From Pseudomonas migulae NBRC 103157 (GTDB lineage Bacteria; Pseudomonadota; Gammaproteobacteria; Pseudomonadales; Pseudomonadaceae), in the NCBI RefSeq assembly GCF_002091715.1, contig NZ_BDAG01000002.1, positions 124,001 through 188,000 on the forward strand: a stretch of DNA of 64,000 nucleotides, read 5' to 3'. The position numbers and the translations under genes were made by a program. The notes under the pieces were generated by a model. The model ran no database searches and had not been told where the DNA came from. It worked only from the letters and a program-made list of their open reading frames with translations. The first letter of the stretch is position 1, and every line of letters begins with the position of its first letter. Below, in pieces: positions 1 to 8,395 of the stretch.

Positions 1-714
1 GGAAATCTTCGCAAAGCCGGTGATGTAAATGCCGATGTTTTCGTTCTCGTATTTGCTACGCACCTGCTCCAGTGCCGTGGACAGTTCCTCGTAGTTCAAG
101 GCCTTGCCATCGCCACCGTGCAGAATCAGCGGAATCTCGATCATGCTCGAACGCATGTCGTTGGACACCAGGCTGCCAACTACGCCGGCACGGGCAATGT
201 TCAGGCGCAACTTATCGATGGATGCGGGTGAACCATCGAAGTCGCTGGGCATCACCGGGCCGCCGACAAAGCCCTCTTCGGTCACTTCTGTCCAGCGCAC
301 CACGGGCGTCCAGATCGACTTCATCCATGAACGGTCCACGCCATTGATGCGGAAAATCTCGTCGTTGATGACCGAGAGCTGCTTGAGGTAGTCGGGCTGA
401 AAAATATCACCCTTTCGGTTCTCCACCACAAAACGCACCGAGTCCCCCAAGCCGCGCAGTTGCTCGCGGTTTTCCAGGAAAGCCTTAATGTAAGGGTGGC
501 TGTGGGGCAGCATCTTGTCGAAGCTGGTGGTCACCGTCAGGTTGCGCATCTGAAACAGTGAAAACAGGGTGACGATCAGGCACATGGCAATAATCATCAA
601 GCGATTGTTGAAGATCAAACGCTCGAAAAAATTGCCGGACAGCTTGTTGAATAGTGCGGGGTCACGAATGACGTTCATCAGGCCTTTGACTTCATGCTTG
701 CTATCGACATTCAT
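1..714 (-). CDS. MMPL/RND-superfamily exporter, N-terminal part
   Basis: The reading frame opens at the ATG at 714 and is still open at the left edge, so 238 N-terminal residues are visible and the C-terminus lies outside. A cytoplasmic stretch of about 45 residues is followed by one membrane segment (MIIAMCLIVTLFSLFQM) and a large soluble domain beginning NLTVTTSFDKMLPHSHPYI. This matches the MMPL/RND-like proteins found beside DUF1302, DUF1329 and YCF48-like genes in clusters for hydrophobic substrates. The family is thought to move lipids or other hydrophobic compounds across the envelope. It is the third gene of an apparent operon after the DUF1302 and YCF48-like genes. Direction of transport and substrate are unknown. 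Confidence 0.75.
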   Translation of the reverse strand, partial: MNVDSKHEVKGLMNVIRDPALFNKLSGNFFERLIFNNRLMIIAMCLIVTLFSLFQMRNLTVTTSFDKMLPHSHPYIKAFLENREQLRGLGDSVRFVVENRKGDIFQPDYLKQLSVINDEIFRINGVDRSWMKSIWTPVVRWTEVTEEGFVGGPVMPSDFDGSPASIDKLRLNIARAGVVGSLVSNDMRSSMIEIPLILHGGDGKALNYEELSTALEQVRSKYENENIGIYITGFAKIS

Positions 715-760
715 CACTCTGCTCTCATTATTTTTAGTTTCCGCATCCAGACTCAAACAC

Positions 761-1852
761 TTAAAGGGCTTCGATGCGAACCCCTGAAGCACCTGCCAAT
801 GCCAGGTGGCCGGTATCCAGCAAGGCCGCACCGAAATACGGCATGGAGTTGGCCAATGGCACGGGACTGAAGGTCTGCCCATCATCCTGGCTTTGCACAA
901 TTTCGCCGCTTTGAGCGACAACCAGCAGGCGTTTGTTGCCTGAGGCGATTACGCGCATGACATTACTGGTAAAGGGCAGCGTGCTACGTTGCCAGTTTTG
1001 CCCTTGGTCGCTGCTGTGGAAAAAGCTGCCGCGCATGCCATAGGCATACAACTGGCCGTTGGTTTGTGCGGTGATGCCAAACAAGGTGCCGTTGTAGGGG
1101 GTGTTAATAGCCACAAACTCCTGGCTGGTTTGATCCAGGCGCCATACCCGGCCCTGTTCACCCGTGAGATAAACCTGCCCGTTGTTGCCCGACACGGAAT
1201 AGAAATGCCATTCCTGTGGGTTGCCGCTGCGGTGCATCAGCGGTGCCCAGGTTTTGCCACCATCGCGAGTGGAAAAAATCCGGTTAAAGGTGCCGACCAC
1301 GTAGCCGTGTTGTTCATCGGCGAAATACACATCGAGAAAGGGTTGGGTTTCCTCTTCCACAGCGAGTTTGTTTTCATTTGTCAGGAAAGCATCAGCATCG
1401 GCGATCTGCTCGGGGTTGCGGGTGTAGAAATCGATGGCCAATTTAGACGCCTGCAAACCATCCAGTTGTTTCTCCCACGTCATGCCACCGTCACTGCTGT
1501 GCAGCACAATGCCCCCGTGGCCAACGGCCCACCACGATTGCGCCGAGGCGAAGGTCACCGCGACCAGATCGATACTTACCGGCACCTGTGCCTGGACCCA
1601 GGTTTTGCCTTGGTCGTTAGAGACAATAATGCTGCCGCGCAAGCCCACTGCCACTAGCCGGGAACCGGTGCTGGCGACCGCCAGCATCGGGCTGGTGAGC
1701 ATGCGTGGGCTGTGTTCGGCCGCTACATTTAGTGGAGCCTCAAATGCATGGGCCAGGAGCATGCTTGCAGGGCTGGCACTGAGCAGCGCCACACAGAGTC
1801 CGCAGTAGGTTCGTTTTAGCGCATTTGGAAAAAATCGGACGATCTGTTTCAC
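761..1852 (-). CDS. YCF48-like beta-propeller, secreted
   Basis: A 363-residue protein with a GTG start at 1852, chosen because GAGG lies 6 bases upstream and no ATG occurs before the mature part. Residues 1-36 form a signal peptide ending AHA. The rest carries five Asp-box type repeats (SNDQGKTW, SSDGGMTW, TRDGGKTW, SSDQGQNW, SQDDGQTF), the signature of YCF48/BNR beta-propellers. YCF48 itself is a photosystem II assembly factor, but bacterial relatives are common beside DUF1302/DUF1329/MMPL genes, where they probably scaffold an envelope transport complex. It lies 63 bp downstream of the DUF1302 gene and is likely cotranscribed from the boxed promoter at 3748-3791. Confidence 0.8.
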   Translation of the reverse strand: MKQIVRFFPNALKRTYCGLCVALLSASPASMLLAHAFEAPLNVAAEHSPRMLTSPMLAVASTGSRLVAVGLRGSIIVSNDQGKTWVQAQVPVSIDLVAVTFASAQSWWAVGHGGIVLHSSDGGMTWEKQLDGLQASKLAIDFYTRNPEQIADADAFLTNENKLAVEEETQPFLDVYFADEQHGYVVGTFNRIFSTRDGGKTWAPLMHRSGNPQEWHFYSVSGNNGQVYLTGEQGRVWRLDQTSQEFVAINTPYNGTLFGITAQTNGQLYAYGMRGSFFHSSDQGQNWQRSTLPFTSNVMRVIASGNKRLLVVAQSGEIVQSQDDGQTFSPVPLANSMPYFGAALLDTGHLALAGASGVRIEAL

Positions 1853-1915
1853 GGGCTACCTCAGCATTCACATTCGTACTGGCCATGGCTTTGGAAGGCC
1901 ATGGCCAGGCTTTCA

Positions 1916-3631
1916 TCAGAACGATGTTTTAAAGGTTAGTGACACCCAATCGCGGTCCCAGTACTTGCCCAGCGATGCGTTGCTGCTGCCGCCGGCACCC
2001 AGCTCATCATCCGAATGTCTCGCGATAAAGCCGTTGTACTTCACGGCCACGTTGTACTGAGAAAAGATGTCTGCAGCCAGGCCGACACTCCAGGTACCCT
2101 GCCCTTCGTTGGCACCGAACATGACGGGTGAGTTACCGTGCAGCCCAACGTCGAGGAACATCGGCATGGACAGCTCGACACCTGGCATTACCTGGTACCA
2201 AGTGGGCGCGAACAGAATCGAACCACCTAATGCACCACGGGTCTGGCAAGCGATTTTGGTTGCACGGCTGTCGTCAGCGCAGTTGTAACCCTTGCCGTTA
2301 AAGTTCTGTTCGTTTTCGGTGACTTTATCCAGGTAGGAGTAATTGAGTTCGGTGGTCAGCACCGCCGAATCCCACAGCGGTGATTTGCTGAAGTAGGCAA
2401 TGGCGTTGACCACCCCCGACCAGAGATTGCCACGTGGCACCCAGTCATCGGGATCGGTGCCAATTGGCACGTAAGTGGAGAACGGGGTAGCAGACAGCAC
2501 GGCGTCAGGCCGATAGGTCAGGTCTGTACCCACCGCCACACCGAACAGTTGCTGAGACAGGCTGAAGCCATACATTTTCTCGCGTTTGTCTGCCGAATAC
2601 TCGAGACCAAAACCGGCAGGCACAACACCCGCCCCCGGAATGATCGCGATATCGTTCAGCACCAGCTGCGGGAATTTGTTGGTGTATTCGCGATAGTAGA
2701 AACCCATGGTGCCGTCCAGCCAGGCTGGCGACCAACGTGCCGACACTCCCCAGTCACCCCGTTTCTTGTCCGGCTCACTATCGGAGTTGAATGGAGCACC
2801 GAATACGGTGCCGCCACTACCCAGGCTAACGCCGTCTGCTGCGCCGAAATAGGTGCCTCCATCTGGCAGAACCGAAGGCTTCCAATCCAGCATGTACTGA
2901 GCCGCCACAGCCAGATCACTCGTTACCTGGGCATTCATGGAAACTTGACTCAGTGGCTTGAACAGTTCCTTCGCTTCGGTCCCCGGCGTCGCCGTCGCTT
3001 TACGAATATCGATGGGCCCCTGGTTATAGGAAACCCCGTTGACCGCCGAGAACAGCGACTCCCCCCAGTAGATATTGTGTTGACCGGCTTTGAAGTCCAC
3101 CGGCATATCGCCAATGTCGAAACCGGTAAACACGAAGGCGTCAGCAATCTCGCCGGACGGCCCGTTGTTCCAGCGGTCGGTATAGTTGCTGTAGCCGCCA
3201 CCGCTTCGACCAGCACCTTGGCCCACACCGGAAGCATCGAGGGCACGATCGCCTTTGAGGTCACCGCTGTAGGCGGCGTCATACCAACCGTTGGCGCTGA
3301 GACGCGCACCATGGCGGCCTTTATAAACGAAATCCATCTCGGTGAGGATGTCGATGCGGTTGGTGACCACATCACCGGCGTGGGCGAACTTGCGGTCTGA
3401 CTGGTAGGCAGTGACATCGCCCTTGCCGGCATTATTACCACAAATATTCTTGTCGCAATCCTCGGCGCGAAAGCCGAGGTTGTAGCGCACGGTATTGTCC
3501 CAACGCAATGACATATCGGGGTTGCTGAGGTCGAAACTAACCGCAGTTGCTGGCTCCATTGCGCAGAGCATTATCACTGGTGCAGCCAGCAAGCCGCTGC
3601 TTGCCACCCGGTATCGGCTTGTCATCTTCAT
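1916..3631 (-). CDS. DUF1302 family outer-membrane protein
   Basis: 571 residues with a signal peptide of about 30 residues ending ATA, then the typical DUF1302 opening FDLSNPDMSLRWDNTVRYN and a C-terminus ending in aromatic residues (VSLTFKTSF), as expected for an outer-membrane beta-barrel. Two cysteines near residues 59-64 (CDKNIC) may form a disulfide. DUF1302 proteins are found almost only in catabolic clusters for sterols, terpenoids, alkanes and similar compounds and probably bind or pass the substrate through the outer membrane. It is the first gene of the DUF1302, YCF48-like, MMPL operon and has its own TCGTCG-N4-CGACGA promoter. Confidence 0.85.
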   Translation of the reverse strand: MKMTSRYRVASSGLLAAPVIMLCAMEPATAVSFDLSNPDMSLRWDNTVRYNLGFRAEDCDKNICGNNAGKGDVTAYQSDRKFAHAGDVVTNRIDILTEMDFVYKGRHGARLSANGWYDAAYSGDLKGDRALDASGVGQGAGRSGGGYSNYTDRWNNGPSGEIADAFVFTGFDIGDMPVDFKAGQHNIYWGESLFSAVNGVSYNQGPIDIRKATATPGTEAKELFKPLSQVSMNAQVTSDLAVAAQYMLDWKPSVLPDGGTYFGAADGVSLGSGGTVFGAPFNSDSEPDKKRGDWGVSARWSPAWLDGTMGFYYREYTNKFPQLVLNDIAIIPGAGVVPAGFGLEYSADKREKMYGFSLSQQLFGVAVGTDLTYRPDAVLSATPFSTYVPIGTDPDDWVPRGNLWSGVVNAIAYFSKSPLWDSAVLTTELNYSYLDKVTENEQNFNGKGYNCADDSRATKIACQTRGALGGSILFAPTWYQVMPGVELSMPMFLDVGLHGNSPVMFGANEGQGTWSVGLAADIFSQYNVAVKYNGFIARHSDDELGAGGSSNASLGKYWDRDWVSLTFKTSF

Positions 3632-3747
3632 GTGTACGGATCCTTTTTATTATTAGCGCACTCGCACAGATCGACATCGCAACGGGAGAATCCTGGCCTG
3701 GAGCCCAGGCTGCCGGAACCGCCCATAAGACATCAGATTTCCAGCCA

Positions 3748-3791
3748 ACGTTACGCTGTCAAAAGCGGCTTCCCGTCGTCGGAAACGACGA
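3748..3791 (-). promoter_or_regulatory. Palindromic box and -10 for the DUF1302 operon
   Basis: The perfect dyad TCGTCG-GAAA-CGACGA spans 3776-3791. On the minus strand, 22 bases further on, lies TAACGT (3753-3748), a plausible -10. The predicted transcript start is about 110 bp before the DUF1302 start codon. The same arrangement recurs at eleven other promoters in the window. Confidence 0.75.
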
Positions 3792-3888
3792 ATCCCTGAA
3801 GTGGGGATAATCGGTGCATATCACCATCGAACCCAATGCGAGTTCTGCGGCCGTCATGACCACAGAAAAACCACTCGCAGATAACAGA

Positions 3889-3931
3889 AACCCCTGCCAA
3901 TACCCGAGTCCCCGGATGTTTGGCAGGGGTT
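3889..3931 (-). terminator. Hairpin after the AveC-like gene
   Basis: An 11-bp perfect inverted repeat (AACCCCTGCCA / TGGCAGGGGTT) encloses a 21-base loop, 20 bp downstream of the AveC-like stop codon. The following U-tract is poor, so it may be a weak terminator or an RNA-stabilising hairpin. It separates the membrane module from the DUF1302 promoter in the 319-bp gap. Confidence 0.55.
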
Positions 3932-3950
3932 CGACAAAAACAACAAAGCC

Positions 3951-4913
3951 TCACCGTACGGGCGTTTCAGACCATGCCGGGTCAACGAATTGCAGGTACG
4001 CAGGCATCGTCACCTGGCTGTCGGCGAACTGCGAAAACAGGTAAAAACCGCCGAAGTAAATCGCTGTGCACAAGGCCGCAAAACCGGTGGCGGCGAACAG
4101 ACGAACAACCCCCTTCCAGGGCCCGGAAAACACCTCGCTGCCCCGTTCAATCCAGGCCATTTTCTGCCCTCGCTCCGAGTGCAATAGCACGCTGTACAAC
4201 GAGGCGTAGACTGCCACCAGCAGCGACTCATACAGAGGAAACTGAAACTGCGTGCCTGCCCAGACAGACCACGCACCAACGGTGTAAGGCCAGGCATAGG
4301 CATGCGAGTATCGGATGATGGCCGACTCGGCGATAAAATCGAATGCAAAGGCCGCCACAAACGCCAACAGCAGCCCGGCGAACAATCCCAACCGTGGTCT
4401 GACCCAGTCAAACACCTTGAGCTGAATCGCAGCCAACACCACGCCGAAATACATATACATCGGCGGCCCCCACAACCACGCTTCAGCGTATTGAGTCGGG
4501 CCGGTATGCCCCGGAAAGAAACTCGCCCAGGTACCGCGATTGAATGAATGTTTGTTCCAGGCCATGTGGTAGTCACTGAAGTTCACCGTGGTGTCGAGCA
4601 CATAGGTGATCAGCGCGCCCACCAGTAACAACCCGGCCAGTGGCACATGGCCGGTGCGCAGCCAGGGCTTGATCAAGTAAGCATACAAACCCAGCGCTGC
4701 CACCATCATGCTAAGCCCTTCCAGGCCACGTAACAGCAGCAGCGTGTGGCCGGGCATCGTGTCCGTAACTGAGATGGGCACGGCGACAAAAGCCTCGGCC
4801 GAAAACAGCCAGGCACCGAACACAGTGATGGAAAAACAACTGAACAGCGCACCAAAAACCGCCCACAGCAGAACCGGGCTGGCCAATGAAACAGCGGGCC
4901 TTAACGCTGACAT
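3951..4913 (-). CDS. AveC-like polytopic membrane protein
   Basis: 320 residues with about 7-8 membrane segments. Conserved-looking elements include YVLDTTVNFSDYHMAWN near residues 110-126, WLWGPPMYMYFG, a membrane-embedded IAES followed by AYAWP, and TQFQFPLYESLLVA. These fit the spirocyclase AveC family, whose founding member acts on spiroketals in avermectin synthesis; most relatives are uncharacterised. RBS AAGGA lies upstream of the ATG. It is the last gene of a tight four-gene run (238-aa protein, CoxIII-like, CoxIV-like, this gene), which suggests a membrane complex. Enzymatic role is inference only. Confidence 0.6.
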   Translation of the reverse strand: MSALRPAVSLASPVLLWAVFGALFSCFSITVFGAWLFSAEAFVAVPISVTDTMPGHTLLLLRGLEGLSMMVAALGLYAYLIKPWLRTGHVPLAGLLLVGALITYVLDTTVNFSDYHMAWNKHSFNRGTWASFFPGHTGPTQYAEAWLWGPPMYMYFGVVLAAIQLKVFDWVRPRLGLFAGLLLAFVAAFAFDFIAESAIIRYSHAYAWPYTVGAWSVWAGTQFQFPLYESLLVAVYASLYSVLLHSERGQKMAWIERGSEVFSGPWKGVVRLFAATGFAALCTAIYFGGFYLFSQFADSQVTMPAYLQFVDPAWSETPVR

Positions 4914-4941
4914 GAAGACGTCCTTATTAGTGTGAACAGGC

Positions 4942-5208
4942 TTAGCGGTACAACCCCAACAGGCTAAAAAACAGCACCGCCAACCAGCCGCTGCAAAACA
5001 GCTTGAGCCAGCCAGGGGCGTGGTTCACTTCCATAAAGTGACGGATGACCAAGTGCATCTTGATACAGGTGAACAGCAAGATGGCGCCTACTGCCAGCAG
5101 ATGGTTTGCCGCCAGCAACACATGGGAACCCACCGCCCAACTACCCGCGGTAATCAGCATCAGCAACAGCCACACCCAGGTGACCGAATCACGAGCAGGC
5201 GTCTGCAT
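4942..5208 (-). CDS. CoxIV-like small membrane protein (copy 1)
   Basis: 88 residues and three predicted membrane segments, resembling the prokaryotic cytochrome c oxidase subunit IV family (COX4_pro, also NorF-like). The segment IKMHLVIRHFMEVNHAPGW is shared with the second copy at 49077-49364 (IKARLVLMHFMETAHAP). It starts 1 bp after the CoxIII-like gene stops. No catalytic subunit I or II is present anywhere in the window, so it is unlikely to belong to a standard oxidase encoded here. Confidence 0.7.
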   Translation of the reverse strand: MQTPARDSVTWVWLLLMLITAGSWAVGSHVLLAANHLLAVGAILLFTCIKMHLVIRHFMEVNHAPGWLKLFCSGWLAVLFFSLLGLYR

Positions 5209-5209
5209 T

Positions 5210-5821
5210 CTAGGTTCTCCCCAGCAGGTAGATAAGCGGAAAAATCATGATCCACAACAGGTCAACCAGGTGCCAGAACGTCGCCCCACTTTCAAGAAAG
5301 CGCACGTCATCGGCGGACACTTGCGGCTGTCGCGCGGTGCGCCACATGAACACCAACACGGTCATGCCGATCAGCACATGGATCAAGTGAAAGGCGGTGA
5401 TCATGTAGTAATACATAAAGAAGTCATTGCTGGTCAGCACCATTCCGGCATTGATCTTCAGGCTGTACTCCACCACTTTGCTGACCACAAACGCACCACC
5501 GCACACCAGCGCCAGCAGCAACCAGTGTGAGGCATCCAGGCGGGGTTGGCGGCGAATACTGCGCACACCCTTGGCGACAAACCAGGAGCTGGTCAGCAGT
5601 AATAGCGTGTTGATAAAGCCAAAGCTTTTGTTCAGCAGCGCCTGCCCGGCCGCGAAGGTATCGGGCTGTTGCTGATAGCTGTAGGCAAACACCAGAAACA
5701 TGATGGCGTAGATCACCATGTCGCCGAGAATCAGCAGCCACAGGCTGTTTTCACCGGGCACACGGGGCGCCGCAGTACCGCGTGCGGCTATGGCCTCAGC
5801 ATCAGTTGCGTGCATATTCAT
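5210..5821 (-). CDS. CoxIII/NorE-like membrane protein (copy 1)
   Basis: 203 residues, about five membrane segments, of the heme-copper oxidase subunit III family in the short NorE-like form. Diagnostic stretches are INTLLLLTSSWFVAKG, TSNDFFMYYYMIT followed by FHLIHVLIG, and FWHLVDLLWIMIFPLIYL. It overlaps the 238-aa gene by 4 bp (ATGA) and abuts the CoxIV-like gene, so the three are translationally coupled. A close paralog is at 48473-49072. Subunit III has no catalytic metal; its partner here is probably one of the neighbouring polytopic proteins. Confidence 0.8.
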   Translation of the reverse strand: MNMHATDAEAIAARGTAAPRVPGENSLWLLILGDMVIYAIMFLVFAYSYQQQPDTFAAGQALLNKSFGFINTLLLLTSSWFVAKGVRSIRRQPRLDASHWLLLALVCGGAFVVSKVVEYSLKINAGMVLTSNDFFMYYYMITAFHLIHVLIGMTVLVFMWRTARQPQVSADDVRFLESGATFWHLVDLLWIMIFPLIYLLGRT

Positions 5822-6534
5822 AGGCTCACGGCTCCAGAGGTTTCAGCTGCCGGACTGCGGATGGCGTGCATCACCACCCACCAGGTCACCAGAATCCAGC
5901 CAAAGAAAAACACCGCTGCCATCCAGAACGCGAAAATGCCGTTCCAGGCAAATGGGCCGGTGTGAAAAAAACCAACGGTTTCGCCGCCGACAAACCCGGT
6001 GGCGGTCCACAAACAGAAGAACCCATACCAGCGTGGAAACACCTCCTCCGCGCCTTGGCGATACAGGGCACACAAGCCTACGACCAATACCTGGATCAAT
6101 GCCGGCGGTACCGCACCGATAAAAAACATCCAGCTCAGGTCATTCAGCGCCTGGACAACCTCCGCCGAGCGTTCCGGGCGAAATGCACACACCAGCCACA
6201 GCGCCGAGGGGATGATGATCGCCATCACCGTACCGGTGGCACAAGCCATCTGCACACCGGCCAGCGGTTGCGACACGGGCCCTTCAATGCGTTTCATCTG
6301 GATTGAAATGGCCACGGCGAACGGCCAGAACAGGGTGGCGCCGAGCATCATCAGCAGCGCCGCAAAACGGATTTTATTGCCGCCTCCGGTGTACATCTGC
6401 GCCGTTTCCAACGCACTCATCGCCGGCGACGGTGGCGGCACCCAACCAGCCAGCAGCAAGGCGACGCCCATCAATACCGCCATCGCCAGGGCGGCATGCA
6501 CGCAGATTAATTGCGCGGTGATATTCCGTTGCAT
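5818..6534 (-). CDS. Unrecognised polytopic membrane protein, 238 aa
   Basis: About seven hydrophobic segments. A loop with NKIRFAALLMMLGATLFWPFAVAISIQMKRIEG is the most distinctive part, and conserved-looking polar residues lie inside membrane segments (for example TGFVGGETVGFFHTGP). I do not recognise a named family. It opens the operon with CoxIII-like, CoxIV-like and AveC-like genes. A hairpin terminator (6560-6592) separates it from the DUF1329 gene, so expression depends on read-through or an unseen promoter. Confidence 0.6.
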   Translation of the reverse strand: MQRNITAQLICVHAALAMAVLMGVALLLAGWVPPPSPAMSALETAQMYTGGGNKIRFAALLMMLGATLFWPFAVAISIQMKRIEGPVSQPLAGVQMACATGTVMAIIIPSALWLVCAFRPERSAEVVQALNDLSWMFFIGAVPPALIQVLVVGLCALYRQGAEEVFPRWYGFFCLWTATGFVGGETVGFFHTGPFAWNGIFAFWMAAVFFFGWILVTWWVVMHAIRSPAAETSGAVSL

Positions 6535-6559
6535 TGGTATCTTCCCGAACTGAGGTGCT

Positions 6560-6592
6560 CAAAAAGGCCGCAACCCATCACAGGTTGCAGCC
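6560..6592 (-). terminator. Rho-independent terminator after DUF1329 gene
   Basis: On the minus strand GGCTGCAACC and GGTTGCGGCC form a 10-bp stem with one G-T pair around a 7-base loop, followed by TTTTTG. It lies 38 bp after the DUF1329 stop codon. Confidence 0.7.
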
Positions 6593-6629
6593 CTGTTTGC
6601 AGGCTCTCATTCCCGACTACGTTGAACGC

Positions 6630-7991
6630 TTAGCGAATACCGCTTTGCGCCATGTCTTCAGACGAGTAGGTAGTTCCAGGGTGTTCCTTGACCTCTCCGT
6701 AGCCGCCTCCTTTGAAGGCAGTGAAGGACGGAACCATATAGGCACCGCGCTCAAGGTCGAGGGTCACGGTCTGGTCCGGGATCATCCCATAACCAAACAC
6801 ATAGTTTGGAATGGTGGGCATGGTGTCGACGCGGATCAGCTTGCCAGCGGCATCGTAGCTATCGGCAGTGCCAGCGCTGGAGATATCTTCATCCAGATAG
6901 AAACGACGCTTGGGCAACAGGTGGCGGAAGCCGGGCTTCAGGGTGGCCTCCACTACCCGCACACGGTGCAGTTCCCAGCGCATGCACTCCGGATTGGGGA
7001 AGTTTTTGGTAAACAGCTTGTCCTCGCCGCACGCGTTGTAATCGTAGATGGCGAAGTTGTTGTAGTTGATCAACTTCTCTTCCACGCCAATGTACTTGAA
7101 GTCGTAGCGATCCTGGCGCCCCAGGAACAGACGCTGCTGGTCCATGGTGGTGATCCCGCCCGCTACTGGCGACGGCGTGTCGTAAGACAGGTCAGGAGCC
7201 ATCTTCACACGGCGCTGCCCAGGCAAGTATTGCCAGGCGCGCTGCTCGCCGTCGAGGTTGGTACGCACAAGAGTCTGTTCACCGTTACGACGGGGCGGAT
7301 CGTACAGCGCGATACGCACGCGGAAGTATTCCACGCTGCTGTCACGGGGCCCGCTTTTGGCTTCGGAGACAAAGTCATTGGCGAACCAGAGTTTCTCCGC
7401 GTTAACCAGAATGCGCCGGCCACTGCCATCGACAAAGTACGAGCGAAGGTTGCCGAGCAGATTGGGGTTGTACTGCATCTGGTGGTTCCAGATGACCTCG
7501 TTACCCGTCTTAGGGAATGGGAACGGCACACCGCCATAGCAGCCTTCGATGGTGATCCCGGCATTACCGGTTTTGCAGGCGTCAACGTTCTTGGCAGTGT
7601 TGGCCAGATAGTACTCAGGGAAACGCGCGGTACGCCGTGTTGGGTACACCTGCATTTTGAACTCGGGGTACTGTTTGAACAGGGCCTTCTGCCCTTCGGT
7701 CAAATGCGCCGCGTACTGATTGAGGTTTTGCGCGGTAACGGTGTAAAGAACCTTGTCGTTCCAAGGGTCGCAGTAGTTATTCGGCGCGCTTTTGTCGTAG
7801 CAGGAGGGAATTTTGATTGCTTCGCCTGTATAGGCTGGAATAGTGCCGTCGGCATTCGCCGTTTTCTGCGCGCCGAAGGCAGTCAGTTCCGGCCCGCCCA
7901 ACTTGGCAGCGTCGTCTGCCGCGGCAGTCTGAATGGCGCCGACCAGTGCACTCAAGGCCCACGCGCCTACTAAGTAGTTGCTACGCTTCAT
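6630..7991 (-). CDS. DUF1329 family envelope protein
   Basis: 453 residues from the ATG at 7991, which directly starts a signal peptide of about 25 residues (ending TAAADD) and has GAGGGAAG upstream; a longer frame to 8084 exists but would bury the signal peptide. The mature start LGGPELTAFGAQKTANADG and the rest (for example YLPGQRRVKMAPDLSYDTP, DQQRLFLGRQDRYDFKYIG) are typical of DUF1329, a LolB/LppX-like fold thought to carry lipophilic compounds. It almost always accompanies DUF1302. Transcribed from its own boxed promoter at 8159-8202. Confidence 0.85.
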   Translation of the reverse strand: MKRSNYLVGAWALSALVGAIQTAAADDAAKLGGPELTAFGAQKTANADGTIPAYTGEAIKIPSCYDKSAPNNYCDPWNDKVLYTVTAQNLNQYAAHLTEGQKALFKQYPEFKMQVYPTRRTARFPEYYLANTAKNVDACKTGNAGITIEGCYGGVPFPFPKTGNEVIWNHQMQYNPNLLGNLRSYFVDGSGRRILVNAEKLWFANDFVSEAKSGPRDSSVEYFRVRIALYDPPRRNGEQTLVRTNLDGEQRAWQYLPGQRRVKMAPDLSYDTPSPVAGGITTMDQQRLFLGRQDRYDFKYIGVEEKLINYNNFAIYDYNACGEDKLFTKNFPNPECMRWELHRVRVVEATLKPGFRHLLPKRRFYLDEDISSAGTADSYDAAGKLIRVDTMPTIPNYVFGYGMIPDQTVTLDLERGAYMVPSFTAFKGGGYGEVKEHPGTTYSSEDMAQSGIR

Positions 7992-8158
7992 GCTTCCCTC
8001 TCTTGTTTTATTATCGGGTGGCGCCGCCATTACAACGCCAGACTCATAGTCGTCGAGATCTGCAAGGCGGAATCTCTCCGTCATGCAACCACTGCAGCTA
8101 TCAAGCAGGAACCAGGTGGCAGAAGCCGCTTAGCGCCGTACCACCGATTGCTGAATTT

Positions 8159-8202
8159 ACGTTACGCCTCCCTCCACTCGTTGGTGTCGTCGGAAACGAC
8201 GA
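8159..8202 (-). promoter_or_regulatory. Palindromic box and -10 for the DUF1329 gene
   Basis: Perfect dyad TCGTCG-GAAA-CGACGA at 8187-8202, with TAACGT (8164-8159) starting after 22 bases on the minus strand. Box and -10 are identical to those of the DUF1302 operon. In the plus direction the corresponding hexamer is TCGCAG, which is not a credible -10. Confidence 0.75.
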
Positions 8203-8241
8203 AAACAACTCAGGCCGCAGCGGGTCGCAGCCGACATACCA

Positions 8242-8253
8242 TAACGAACGTTA
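8242..8253. promoter_or_regulatory. Palindrome TAACGAACGTTA upstream of 257-aa gene
   Basis: TAACG-AA-CGTTA is a perfect 5-bp dyad with a 2-bp spacer. A 16-base stretch, ATAACGAACGTTACAT, is shared exactly with 45824-45839, upstream of the operon that encodes the paralogous 275-aa membrane protein. The size fits a TetR-type operator. Confidence 0.6.
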
Positions 8254-8395
8254 CATCGACGATATAAAAGAGCACATCCACCTGCCCACTTTCAACTGCT
8301 CGACGACAAAAAACTGAATCGTCGCTCCAGACGAATAACCCACTATCAATGGTAGTTAGTCTCGACCTCCTCCTATAACAACAGGTTGAACCGCC

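Larger units (their letters stand above)
7992..8395. other. Divergent promoter region, 404 bp
   Basis: This gene-free stretch separates the DUF1329 gene (minus) from the 257-aa membrane protein gene (plus). It contains the TCGTCG-N4-CGACGA box with its minus-strand -10, and the second palindrome TAACGAACGTTA. No small gene with a convincing start was seen. Confidence 0.6.

Noticed and set aside
4942..5821. Part of a complete cytochrome oxidase or nitric oxide reductase operon
   Set aside because: No subunit I, II, NorB or NorC is encoded in the window; the flanking genes are unrelated polytopic proteins.
6534..7973. 479-codon open frame on the plus strand
   Set aside because: Antisense to the DUF1329 gene, whose signal peptide and family motifs are clear.
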